The notes: generated by a model from the sequence alone, not told the origin. Counted from the first letter of the stretch, positions 16,445-24,301 are shown. The stretch is 64,000 nt of DNA from Butyrivibrio sp. MC2021 (GCF_000621605.1 NZ_JHXX01000003.1:124001-188000); one strand, 5' to 3'. Program-made: numbers and translations.

Positions 16445-16572
16445 AAAAGAGACCGCCCCAACTCTCGCAAAGTTAGCGATCTCTTTTGATCTGTAACTAT
16501 TAACGGAGCCAACCGTCTATCAGTGGCACCTTTTTCTATAATCATATTATCACACCAAATCTTCCATTTCAA
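16445..16572 (-). ncRNA. Putative antisense RNA with promoter, cassette copy C
   Basis: On the minus strand TTGAAA (16572-16567), a 17-nt spacer and TAATAT (16549-16544). The RNA would start with GGTGCCACTG...CGGTTGGCTCC and end at the shared hairpin 16448-16490. The 5' segment matches the start of the sense leader (GGTGCCACG...CGGTTGGCTC at about 16221-16259), while copies B and D have GGTGCTA...GGTTAG instead. Confidence 0.5.
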
Positions 16573-16611
16573 TTATTCATATTCATCTTTCTTGGCTTCA
16601 CGGAAGGTTAT

Positions 16612-16665
16612 GAAGGACCAAGTAGGTACAGATAGTGACGGTTCTTGATGTCCCACTTGGCCCTG
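16612..16665 (+). repeat. Hairpin repeat family H, copy 4 (short)
   Basis: GGACCAAGTAGGTACAG, then GTGACGGTTCTTGATG, closing with CCCACTTGGCC: a short hairpin that joins the left arm to its own outer end. Located between the cassette C antisense promoter and giant palindrome element 3. Confidence 0.5.
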
Positions 16666-16679
16666 GGGAAAGTCTGAAC

Positions 16680-17212
16680 CCAAGGGACTCTGTTTAAGGC
16701 TTACCTCCCGGGTGGGGATCTACCATGGGGGGGAATGGAAATTATCTCGGCTCTCCAGTGAGGGCTTATCTGGCGGGGGTCGGCGTACCATGGGAGGATG
16801 CAAATAATGCGGATGTCTGAGTCAGTGACTCTTGTCGAGGAGGGCTTACCTGCCGAGGGTGATGTGCCATGGGGAAATGTAAATTGCGAGACATTCAGGC
16901 ACAGCGGATGATTCATGAGCGCTCCAGATGGACGGAGGGCCGATTGCTCTGAACTACGTGAAATGAGGCCCTCCGGACAGATGGAGTGCCATGAATCACC
17001 GGTGGGAATGATGCGAGTATATTTGCATTTTCACATGGTGCAGCGCCCTCGGCAGGTAAGCCCGGACCTCCTCTAAATCACTGAGCCGGACGATGCGAAT
17101 AATTTGCATCCTTTCATGGTGCGACAAAGCCACGGCAGATAAGCCCGGCCTGAACTCCTGCGAGAAATTAACATTCCCCCATGGTGCTGCCCCCCGGGAG
17201 GTATCCCCCTAA
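16680..17212 (+). repeat. Giant modular palindrome, element 3 (three modules per arm)
   Basis: Centred near 16950 with loop CCGATTGCTCTGAACTACG then TGAAATGA, same orientation as element 1. Left modules begin CTTACCTCCCGGG, CTTATCTGGCGGGG and CTTACCTGCCGAGGG. Right modules end CCCTCGGCAGGTAAG, CCACGGCAGATAAG and CCCGGGAGGTATCC, i.e. the mirror order. The right arm ends directly on a truncated copy of the cassette D peptide gene (17213), so the palindrome was inserted into or recombined with that cassette. Confidence 0.85.
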
Positions 17213-17287
17213 GTTCTTGGACTGTGTGCGACGTATTTTAGTCTTGGTTACATGTTTGGCAAGCATTTTTCCAAGACACAAAAATAA
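17213..17287 (+). pseudogene. Truncated peptide gene, cassette copy D-prime
   Basis: Encodes VLGLCATYFSLGYMFGKHF followed by SKTQK and stop, identical to residues 10-33 of the intact peptide at 17798-17899. The first nine codons, ribosome site, leader and promoter are missing and are replaced by the right arm of giant palindrome 3. The downstream terminator hairpin is retained. Confidence 0.75.
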
Positions 17288-17400
17288 CCGCTCGGCCTGC
17301 AAACTAAGCGGTTATTCTATCAACATATAACCCAGGGCTAACCATCTATCGGTAGCACCTTTTCTATAATCATATTATCACACCCCATCTCCCATTTCAA
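17284..17400 (-). ncRNA. Putative antisense RNA with promoter, cassette copy D-prime
   Basis: On the minus strand TTGAAA (17400-17395), a 17-nt spacer and TAATAT (17377-17372). The predicted RNA contains GGTGCTACCGATAGATGG and ends at the AATAACCGCT...AGCGGTTATT hairpin. The antisense side is fully conserved although the facing peptide gene is truncated. Confidence 0.45.
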
Positions 17401-17442
17401 TTATTCATATTCATCTTTCTTGGCTTCGAGGAAGGTTGTGAA

Positions 17443-17564
17443 GGACCAAGTAGGTACAGATAGGGACGGTTCTCGATGTACCTATGAATCGCAACGAAGC
17501 GCCGGCCAAAGCCTGAAGCTTCATGGGGCATCAAGAACCGTCCCTATCTGTACCTACTTGCCCC
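17443..17564. repeat. Hairpin repeat family H, copy 3 (long perfect arms)
   Basis: The left arm AAGTAGGTACAGATAGGGAC plus GGTTCT faces the right arm AGAACC plus GTCCCTATCTGTACCTACTT, giving about 26 perfectly paired bases. A GC-rich centre (about 17485-17515) can form a smaller stem. It is followed by the cassette upstream sequence TTACCGGGAAACCC. Confidence 0.75.
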
Positions 17565-17652
17565 ATCAATGCATTACCGGGAAACCCAAAATCAAATTTA
17601 TAAATTAGAAAAAAACGGGAAATCCGATCAAAGATAGACAAAATAAGAATCA

Positions 17653-17682
17653 TTGCAGAAACGTACATATGTTTGATAGAAT
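17653..17682 (+). promoter_or_regulatory. Promoter of peptide gene, cassette copy D
   Basis: TTGCAG (17653-17658), an 18-nt spacer and TAGAAT (17677-17682). Matches the spacing and flanking sequence of the copy C promoter. Confidence 0.6.
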
Positions 17683-17729
17683 ATCTATGGTGCTACCATC
17701 TTTGTTAGATGTGCGGTTAGTCCTTCAAT

Positions 17730-17753
17730 CGGAGGACTGTGACCTCCGTTTTT
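17730..17753 (+). terminator. Terminator-like hairpin in the cassette D leader
   Basis: CGGAGG...CCTCCG stem followed by TTTTT, located between promoter and peptide start. An overlapping AGTCC...GGACT pairing could compete with it, so it may act as an attenuator or as a structure limiting translation of the peptide. Prediction only. Confidence 0.45.
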
Positions 17754-17797
17754 CATAGATATCTCTTCTGAGAAATCTTTGCTGGAGGTACTTGAAT

Positions 17798-17899
17798 ATG
17801 CTTACAATCGGTGACTTAATTGCAGTTCTTGGACTGTGTGCGACGTATTTTAGTCTTGGTTACATGTTTGGCAAGCATTTTTCCAAGACACAAAAATAA
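17798..17899 (+). CDS. Small hydrophobic peptide, type I toxin-like, cassette copy D (33 aa)
   Basis: ATG at 17798 with GGAGG 9 nt upstream. The peptide is MLTIGDLIAVLGLCATYF then SLGYMFGKHFSKTQK: one membrane helix (residues 4-24), then a basic tail ending KTQK. Similar short gene products occur widely in gut Firmicutes as unannotated or holin-like peptides, as I recall. A full cassette is present: promoter with 18-nt spacer, leader of about 110 nt with a terminator-like hairpin, the peptide gene, the shared AATAACCGCT...AGCGGTTATT terminator and the opposing promoter. This is the most complete copy in the window and is likely functional. Confidence 0.65.
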   Translation: MLTIGDLIAVLGLCATYFSLGYMFGKHFSKTQK

Positions 17900-18015
17900 C
17901 CGCTCGGCCTCAGAAACTTAGCGGTTATTTTGTAACAACTATTTAATTCAGGGCTAACCATCTATCGGTAGCACCTTTCAATAATCATATTATCACACCC
18001 CATCTTCCATTTCAA
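17893..18015 (-). ncRNA. Putative antisense RNA with promoter, cassette copy D
   Basis: On the minus strand TTGAAA (18015-18010), a 17-nt spacer and TAATAT (17992-17987). The RNA begins around 17980 with GGTGCTACCGATAGATGG and terminates at the hairpin 17895-17936. ATAGATGGT is complementary at 8 of 9 positions to ACCATCTTT in the sense leader (about 17693-17701), a possible pairing site. Confidence 0.5.
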
Positions 18016-18121
18016 TTATTCATATTCATCTTTCTTGGCTTCGAGGAAGGTTGTGAAGGGCCAAGTGGGACAGTGAAGAAAGCCTAAATCAGGGTTGCTT
18101 TCCTCCTGTTGTGCAGACAAT

Positions 18122-18162
18122 AGCAGGATAAAACTGCAACAAACATGCAATCTTATCCTGCT
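18122..18162 (-). terminator. Third copy of the Rpn hairpin terminator
   Basis: AGCAGGATAA...TTATCCTGCT, the same sequence as 12761-12801, now behind an Rpn fragment. Confidence 0.6.
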
Positions 18163-18190
18163 TCTAAATTCATTAACATCTATTATTGTG

Positions 18191-18298
18191 TTATTTTTCC
18201 AACCCTTCCTGAACTTTCAGCACCATCTCCAGCGGATAGCCGCAGAAATCCACAATCTCTTCAGGAGTTTTTCCTCTGGATAGCATCATGGAAATGCT
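18191..18298 (-). pseudogene. Rpn gene fragment (C-terminal module only)
   Basis: Encodes SISMMLSRGKTPEEIV... to ...VLKVQEGLEK and stop, about 35 residues, identical to the end of the gene at 12830-13636. No nuclease domain precedes it. Its upstream edge joins the 3' flank of the LRR pseudogene within about 30 nt, so the fragment marks a recombination junction. Confidence 0.75.
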
Positions 18299-18327
18299 TC
18301 GCTGGATTTTCCTGTGTTTTATTTGAC

Positions 18328-21040
18328 TCATTCTATTCCGTAATTATATGACAGTTTTCCGGAAAAATTACCCTTGAAAGTAATCTTCACTGTTCCGGTG
18401 CCGGTTTTGGTGGCATTGGAGTAGGAAAGTGTGTAGTCCGTAGTATTTTTTAACAGGACTCTCCTGCCGGTGGAGGTTATGAAATATACCTTCGGGGCGG
18501 GCCCAGCTGAGCCGTTTGTAAGGGTGTAGGACTCGTCCAGCCTTACAATGATTCTCGCGTCGGAAGGAACTGTGCCTTCGGATACTCTCGCTGCGCGGTT
18601 GTCCTTGTCCACCTTAAAGGGTGTGATCTTGTAGGTGATTGTCTTATCACCGTAGAAATATTGGTGGCCATGATATACAAGCTTGGCGGTTCCTACGTTC
18701 TGAACATTATAATAATCATAGGACACATGGTAGTTGCTGTAAATGTTGGGCCTTATTTCTGAACGGTCATACAGGAGCTTTATCTTGTCCTGATAGATAG
18801 CCTCTCCGGTGTATTCAAAGGAGTCCGTTTTTCCTACGACTCCGGCCTTCTTCATGGGAACTCCCAGGATCTTGAAGGTCTTTTTCACCGTACCTTCATA
18901 GCCGTTTTTGCCGATGAAGATGATGGTGCCCTTTCCAGGCTTCTTGTTATCCGTAAACTGAATGTAATAGTCCTCAACCTCTTCAGTTTTGGTCTTATCG
19001 GTATATACCTTGATATTGGAATATACGGGTGTTGCACCGTTTTCGTTGTAGTATACTTCCTCATCCAGGCCCTCAAACACGCACTTGGAAAGAGGTTTGC
19101 CCTTAATTCTGAAGGTCGCGGTCTTGCTTCCAAAGTAGTCGCCCATTCCCCGGATAGTAACAGTGGCAGTTCCGGCATTGACGTTGCCGGAATAATATGT
19201 GTAATAGTCTACGTCTTCTGTAAGCTTCTTTTTCTGTATGTTAAAAGAAAGGTTGAACTTCCCTTCGAAATTTCCTTTTCCCACCACTGAGAAGGTGTGG
19301 CTTCCGGGGCTCATGTAGTCGTATTTTTCTTCATCATAAACAAGGGTATAATCCCTGCCTTCCTTGAAAGCAGTCTTTTTCCCGTTTCTGAGTAAAGTCA
19401 CGGAAGGCTTCACTTTGTGGGCCTTTCCGTCATATACCACATAGGGTTCTGCGGTAGTCTTAAGGTTGAAGATGTTCACCCCGTCATAAGTGTATCCTGA
19501 ATAGCGGCGAATATCCGTGATATTCAAAGGCATTATCTCAAAGGTCTTCTCAATACTTGCCTTGTACTTGCCTTTGCAGGTGATAACAACAGTTGCTGTG
19601 CCGGCGTTTGTATTCTTAGAATACTTCAGGGTGTAATCCTTGTTCTTTTTAAGAAGAGTCTTGTAGCTGTAAACATGAAGATTCGGGAAGGTGATGGCCT
19701 TTCCGCAGTAGTAGCTGCTCTCCGGAATGCCTGCAACCCAGATTTCATTTACTACATCAGAAGGAGCTTCGCATTCATCATGGCCTTTTCTAATCCGTGA
19801 ATTTCATAATTGGTATTGTAAAAAGCCATCTCGCCCACATACTCGAGATGACATTTCTCATCAAAGACAATTCCTTCGCCTTTGGGCCTTATGTTTGAAA
19901 AGCCTTTTCTCTCGATTCTTGTCACGGTTGAAGGAACATTCATGGAAAGCTGCCTATAACCAAAGCCGTAAAAAGCCAAGGCTCCGATGTTGGTAATTCC
20001 CTCTGAAAGTCTGATATCCTTGATCTCATCTCTGTATCTCATCCAGGGAGCTGAATGGTGGAAACTGTAATCTGACATTTTGCCGGTGCCCTTGATGGTA
20101 AGCACTCCATCCGCGTACTCCCAGGTCATATTTTCGCCGCAGGAATTTCCGTTTTTATCTGTAGCAGGTAAAAACATGATGTTACAGGACTGGGTGGTGG
20201 TTAATCCCTGAATGAAATCAATGGCATAGTCCTCATTCCAGGTCTCATTGTCTTCAGGGTAAAAAACTGTAAAATCATAGCAGTAGGTGCGTTCCTTCGT
20301 GGTGATTGCAGGAGCATCGCCCTCAAAATATACTCTTTTTAAACGAGAGTTATAGCCAAAATTGTCAAGGTTGATTTCCTCAAGAGATGCAGGGAATCTG
20401 AGCTCTTCGGGCCTGTATACTCAAGAGTGTCCGGAAAAACACAGTCTCCCATATCAAGTTTGCTGCAGCCATCAAAAGCATAGGCTGAAACCGTTACCAG
20501 ATTATCGGGAAGAGAGACACTTGTTATGCCTGTCCTCATGAAGGATTCGCTGGGAATCGTGGTGATAGATGAGGGAATAGTGACTTTTCCGTGAAGGCCG
20601 GAAGTGTAAAAGCTGCGGTAGCCCAGGTATTTACAATTAGTAGTAAGCTTAACATCACCAACCAATTCGTCGGACCAGGAAAAAGCGTAATCCCCGATAT
20701 AAGTCAGGCATGATGGGAATGTGGAGGTGTTGATATTAAGGCAATAGATATTTTCAAAAGCGTGGGCTCCAATATAAGTGAGCTTCCACTGTCAGGGAAT
20801 AATCGCTGATGGCGCCCTTTCCGCTGATGGTCAGAACTCCTTTTTCAGAATCAAATTTCCAGGTGGCATTTTCGCCGCATTTACCGCCGGTTTCGGATTC
20901 GGCAAAAGAAGCTTCTGCTGACTCGGAAGTTTCAGAGGGTCTTTTCCTAGTTGAAATGAGGACGGGGAGAGTTTGTATGGGGAGGGGGCGCGTCTTCAGA
21001 GGATGCAAATCCGCTCGCGTCGTCTGCTCCCTGAGTTAGT
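18328..21040 (-). pseudogene. Frameshifted BspA-type leucine-rich-repeat surface protein
   Basis: A single ancestral gene can be followed on the minus strand through several frames. From about 21008: GKCGENATWKFDSEKGVL...GKGAISDYSL; then a jump near 20790 into TYIGAHAFENIYCLN; LRR_5-type repeats (SITTIPSESF, DNLVTVSAYAFDGCSKL); a frameshift near 20410 into ELRFPASLEEINLDNFGYN; then MTWEYADGVLTIKGTGKMSD; a frameshift near 19785 into VNEIWVAGIPESS. The last long frame (to 18328) holds tandem modules of the GNFEGKFNLSFNIQ and MGDYFGSKTATFRIKG type, which resemble the C-terminus of the giant protein. The signal peptide and N-terminus are missing. Dead gene, unless the frameshifts are sequencing errors. 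Confidence 0.8.
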
Positions 21041-21066
21041 TGCACTTCATCTAGGCAGTCGGGCTG
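20975..21066 (+). repeat. Possible degenerate half copy of the giant palindrome
   Basis: GAGGATGCAAAT, CTCGC.TCG, CTGAGTTAG and GCACTTCATCT occur in the same order and spacing as the left arm of element 2 up to its central stem, but no facing arm follows. It overlaps the ruined 5' end of the LRR pseudogene. Confidence 0.4.
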
Positions 21067-21165
21067 ATCTCAGGCCAGCTTAGGATAAGAAGTTGTTTTC
21101 CACTTTGTCATGCGCTGCGCAGTACTCCCTTTTTGTGAGAGCGGAAGGGTATTGGCTAAAAATTT

Positions 21166-21198
21166 AAAAAAGCGCCATAGCCATAAGCTACAGCGCCG
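21166..21198 (-). terminator. Rho-independent terminator downstream of higBA
   Basis: On the minus strand CGGCGCTGTAGC TTAT GGCTATGGCGC followed by TTTTTTAAA. A 22-residue open frame (about 21211-21279) lies between it and higA but has no ribosome site. Confidence 0.75.
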
Positions 21199-21288
21199 GT
21201 GTTACATCATTATTAGATTAAAAGTACTTCCTATACTGTTCAACAAAATCCTTGAGAATGTCTTCATCTATACACTCATCACCCATAT

Positions 21289-21570
21289 TCAAATCTTAGA
21301 TAAAGAAATACACAGCCTCATCCCCAGGCCTGCTGCAAGTTTCTTTAGTGTCTCCAATGTAGGATTTGCATCACCATTTTCTATTTTGCTGATGTCGGCC
21401 TGTGTGATCCCGGTCCTGTCTGCCAACTGCCTCTGAGAGATGTGCTGCTCCTGCCGGGCATCAAGCATCGCTCTTATCAGCTGATATTCTGGTTCAAGCT
21501 CATCCCATTCTTTCTTAAACTTAGGATCTTTTAATTTTTCATCCAAAAACTCTTTGTATGTTCTTCCCAT
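21289..21570 (-). CDS. higA: HigA-type antitoxin, XRE family
   Basis: Predicted start ATG at 21570 (MGRTYKEFLDEKL), 8 nt behind AAGGAG; alternative starts at 21576 (ATG, overlapping the toxin stop) and 21579 (GTG) lie too close to that box. The helix-turn-helix covers about residues 34-85, with SQRQLADRTGITQADISKIE as the recognition region and NPTLETLKKLAAGLGMRL behind it. It would bind and neutralise the RelE-like toxin encoded just upstream and repress the shared operon. Toxin first and antitoxin second is the higBA order. A terminator stands about 90 nt downstream. Confidence 0.85.
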   Translation of the reverse strand: MGRTYKEFLDEKLKDPKFKKEWDELEPEYQLIRAMLDARQEQHISQRQLADRTGITQADISKIENGDANPTLETLKKLAAGLGMRLCISLSKI

Positions 21571-21575
21571 ATTCA

Positions 21576-21956
21576 TCACTCCTTACCAGAACTACGCGCC
21601 AGATACTCTTCCCGATATTTCTTTGCTTTATCCAGCTCGATTAAAGGTGTTGTCTGAGTCTTTTTTACAAATCCATTGGTTATAATTGCCTTCTGCCCCA
21701 CTATAAAGAAGTACAAAATTCTGGTGATATCTGTCCCAACTTGCATTCTTAATTCAAATATCCCATCCTCAAGATGCTTGGAATAAGGCATTCTCAAAGT
21801 CGGTCCATATTCCTCCAAAAGTCCAATGGTCCTAAGTATCTTAGCTGTCATTTTAATTGACTGTGAATTGATAAAATCAATCGCCGGTTCTGTTCCATTC
21901 GGTAAATCGTAAAAAATCACTTCATATTTTTGTACCATATCATTCTTTTTTGACAT
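21576..21956 (-). CDS. higB: RelE/HigB-type toxin (phage Gp49-like family)
   Basis: The 126-residue protein contains the family's conserved series: YEVIFYDLPNGTEPAIDFI, KILRTIGLLEEYGP, the hallmark PYSKHLEDGIFELRMQ segment, DITRILYFFIVGQKAIITNGF, and a lysine-rich helix near EIDKAKKYREEY. Members of this group cleave mRNA at the ribosome. The start is uncertain: the first ATG lacks a clear ribosome site, and the second (MVQKYEVIF, residue 7) is an alternative. A short palindrome (ATGTTTTAACAT, about 21954-21965) spans the start and may be the operator. Stop and antitoxin start are adjacent, so the two genes are translated together. Confidence 0.85.
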   Translation of the reverse strand: MSKKNDMVQKYEVIFYDLPNGTEPAIDFINSQSIKMTAKILRTIGLLEEYGPTLRMPYSKHLEDGIFELRMQVGTDITRILYFFIVGQKAIITNGFVKKTQTTPLIELDKAKKYREEYLARSSGKE

Positions 21957-22010
21957 GTTTTAACATATCTAATTATATAAAAAAACCTCCTTTAAGTCAA
22001 TTTTCAAGTT

Positions 22011-22190
22011 ATCAAAAGCAGAAATATCCTATCTCCCAGGTGAAAAAAGCATATGCAGAATGCACAGCCTTTCCTGAATGGAATTGAAGCTGCAACAGAT
22101 TGTCACAGCTTTTTTAAGGTAACACAATCAAAATGAAAAAACAATATGCATCCTTGCCAGAGTTTTGTGTGTGAGGGGGGCGCGCCCCCT
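22011..22190 (+). repeat. Degenerate repeat, copy 1, flanking hicAB
   Basis: Shares AGAAATA.TCCTA.CTCCCAG, GAATTGAA.CTGC.A.AGA, TCACAGC and CCAGAGTTTTGTGTGTG in order with 22850-23035. About two thirds identical by eye. No credible gene in this interval. Confidence 0.5.
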
Positions 22191-22332
22191 TCCCATATAA
22201 ACTCTCCTGTGCTCGATCTGCCTAAAGCTAATAACAGATTTTTCATTTTATCACGCGCAAAGCTGTACTCCCTTTTTTTGAGGAATTCTATTTTTTTCTT
22301 TAACAAAAAGAAGCCGCAGGGGTGCCCATATA

Positions 22333-22557
22333 TCAATTTTCTTTCACGCTTTCATCTTTAAAGCTTGCCAGATAATCATCAATGGCATTTTGAAAATCTT
22401 CTCTCAACTCTTTTATTGTTTCACCTTCATAAGAAATTAAATCATTCGGTCGTGAAGGATTGCTTGCATGGCCAAATAAAATATCCTCAGTTGTGTCCAC
22501 TTCGATACTGCCTTTAAAGCCCTTGTATTCAAGAATATTAGTTATTGCATTGCTCAT
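22333..22557 (-). CDS. hicB: HicB-type antitoxin, short form without DNA-binding domain
   Basis: The 74-residue protein contains the HicB partial RNase-H-like fold: NILEYKGFKGSIEVDTTE (strand 1), DILFGHASN, NDLISYEGETIKELREDF and the helix QNAIDDYLASFKD. It ends there, whereas typical members of about 110 residues continue with an Arc-like or XRE DNA-binding domain. No such sequence follows in any frame. The start overlaps the hicA stop by 4 nt (ATGA). It should still be able to block HicA; loss of the DNA-binding part suggests altered or absent autoregulation. Confidence 0.85.
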   Translation of the reverse strand: MSNAITNILEYKGFKGSIEVDTTEDILFGHASNPSRPNDLISYEGETIKELREDFQNAIDDYLASFKDESVKEN

Positions 22558-22802
22558 ATCAAACCCTCCCTCTGAAAAAACAAGATTAAGTCCTTTATGA
22601 CATATCCTTTAAAGTAACTGTAACTATGAGGCTTGTGAAAAGCATACCGCGCTCCGGCAGGCGAAATCAATATACATCTTGATCCGCTTCCGTGCTGTGA
22701 TATTTGACATCCCAGCTTAGATGACAATCCCTGTAATTCAATAAAAGTATAGTCAGAAGGCTTAGACAATAATCGAGCTATCATCTTATCCTTTGTTGAC
22801 AT
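22554..22802 (-). CDS. hicA: HicA-type mRNA interferase toxin
   Basis: The 82-residue protein shows the HicA double-stranded-RNA-binding-like fold: FIELQGLSSKLGCQISQHGS, SGSRCILISPAGARYAFHKPH with the conserved catalytic-region histidine, and GYVIKDLILFF as the last helix. HicA toxins cleave mRNA and tmRNA. The gene order hicA-hicB and the ATGA overlap with the antitoxin are canonical. The pair is bordered by two degenerate copies of a sequence of about 180 bp. Confidence 0.9.
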   Translation of the reverse strand: MSTKDKMIARLLSKPSDYTFIELQGLSSKLGCQISQHGSGSRCILISPAGARYAFHKPHSYSYFKGYVIKDLILFFQREGLI

Positions 22803-22849
22803 AGTGATATTATACTCCTTTCAAATATCTTATGCATCTTTCATATAAA

Positions 22850-23035
22850 AGCAAGAAATAATCCTACTCCCAGACACATTCGCCACTAAAAATGTGAAAC
22901 AGCATAAACAAGACCTGTCATACTTTTCCGGATTGGATTGAAACTGCGAAAGAACTTCACAGCCTTGATATCGTAACATGATTGTCACTATGTTTCAAGG
23001 AAAAAAGCCGGAGCTCCAGAGTTTTGTGTGTGGGG
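22850..23035 (+). repeat. Degenerate repeat, copy 2, flanking hicAB
   Basis: Partner of 22011-22190, in the same orientation, so hicAB lies between direct repeats. No gene. Confidence 0.5.
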
Positions 23036-23040
23036 TCAGC

Positions 23041-23155
23041 CCCCGCATGATCGCTACTGCACCAATGATACCGGCATCTAGGCCCTGGCTTATGCCCTTT
23101 TCTATGCCCTTCTGGGTCTCAGGCTTGACTATATTTCCGATCTTTCTGTTTAAAT
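23041..23155 (-). pseudogene. Rpn gene scrap, internally deleted
   Basis: On the minus strand LNRKIGNIVKPETQK (identical to the Rpn gene at 12830-13636, residues about 36-50) is joined in frame to a C-terminal segment GIEKGISQGLDAGIIGAVAI typical of Rpn tails. The nuclease core between them is missing. It abuts the stop codon of the DUF234 gene. Confidence 0.65.
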
Positions 23156-24301
23156 ATCAAATAGCTTTCCGCCATCTAAAAGTACATACTCATCTGTTTC
23201 AAATTCAAAACCTGAAAGACTGATAAATCCTATCTTTCCCCACTCTATCCCTTTAACATTCGCAATCTGCTTAGCCTCAAGGTCACATTCTTTCTTTTTC
23301 ATAAGATGAGTGTAATATTTGCACTCATAGATGTCGTAGCTCTCTTTTCTTTTTAGCACTACATCAAACTCGCCATTAGTCCTGGTTTTAGGATCATCGT
23401 ACCAATAACTTCCCACGTCATAAACAGCCTTCAATGTACCATTCTTTATAAGCCTCATGAAATACTGCAGAGCCATGTCTTCAAAACGTCTGCTTATAAA
23501 CTCTGTAATTGAATCTTCTATAAACAAATTGTAGTATTGGTCCGGCCCAAGTTTAGTTATTAGACTTTTTCTGTCATATACATAGGTAAAATAAAAGCGG
23601 ACCAGATTGTCGTTTATTACATAAAACTGCTTCTTTTTGTCATTGGGCTTATTGATTGGGAAAACCTTTTGAATCTCATCCATGCTGATAAGATGCTTTA
23701 ACTGTTTATCTAAAAGGCCATTATTTGATTCGCCAAGACCGGTAAGTAGTTCCGAGTACTTTTTCTTACCATTTCCGATCACTTCAAATATTCGCTGATC
23801 ATAGTTCTTCTGAATTTCCTTTAAAATGACGTTCTCTACGTAGCTTCTTAGCAATCCGGTTTCAGGAAGAATCAGCTTCTTTATATTTTCTTCCAAAGTT
23901 TGCTTCTTGTCATATGATTCAAGGACATAAGGTGATCCGCCTAAAACAGCGTAGCGTTCAATTTTTTCCCGCGCACCTGCATTCTCCCAAAAAAGAGAAG
24001 AATCATAATAGTCAAATGTCTGGAGATGGATTGTTTCTGTAAATCTTCCAAAAAGAGGATTCTCTTCCTCGAGTAATTCCTTCATAACTGTTACATAAGA
24101 ACCACAGAGTATGACATTGAAATTGGCGGGAAGTCTATCAATGATGATCTGCATTAAAGAATCTACATGATTCTTAGGAGCCGACTGTTTAAAATATTGA
24201 TACTCATCGATTACCAGAACAATGGGTTTTCCATCAGACTGTTTTGATAGGAACTGAAAAACATCAGAAAGTTCAGCAAACTCTACTCTTGGCAGCTCCA
24301 A
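23150..24301 (-). pseudogene. DUF234-type ATPase, N-terminally truncated
   Basis: The remaining 383 codons contain the Walker B segment of the archaeal-type ATPase family (KPIVLVIDEYQYF, about residues 25-37), the NVILCGSYVTVM sensor strand, FYFTYVYDRKSL, and the C-terminal DUF234 nuclease-like part (GEFDVVLKRKESYDIYECKYY, a D...ExK pattern). The roughly 70-80 residues with the P-loop are absent. The open frame starts inside the 3' end of the adjacent glycosyltransferase gene, so a deletion or recombination event has fused the two regions. Without a Walker A motif it is unlikely to function as an ATPase. Confidence 0.75.

Noticed and set aside
911..17212. CRISPR array
   Set aside because: The repeated modules are not evenly spaced direct repeats with unique spacers; they run inverted about a centre.
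21211..21279. 22-residue frame (MGDECIDEDILKDFVEQYRK...) behind higA
   Set aside because: No ribosome site; may be only the 3' untranslated region before the terminator.
22103..22361. Open frames around 22146-22361 between higBA and hicAB
   Set aside because: No start signal and low-complexity, A/T-rich composition; part of a degenerate repeat.
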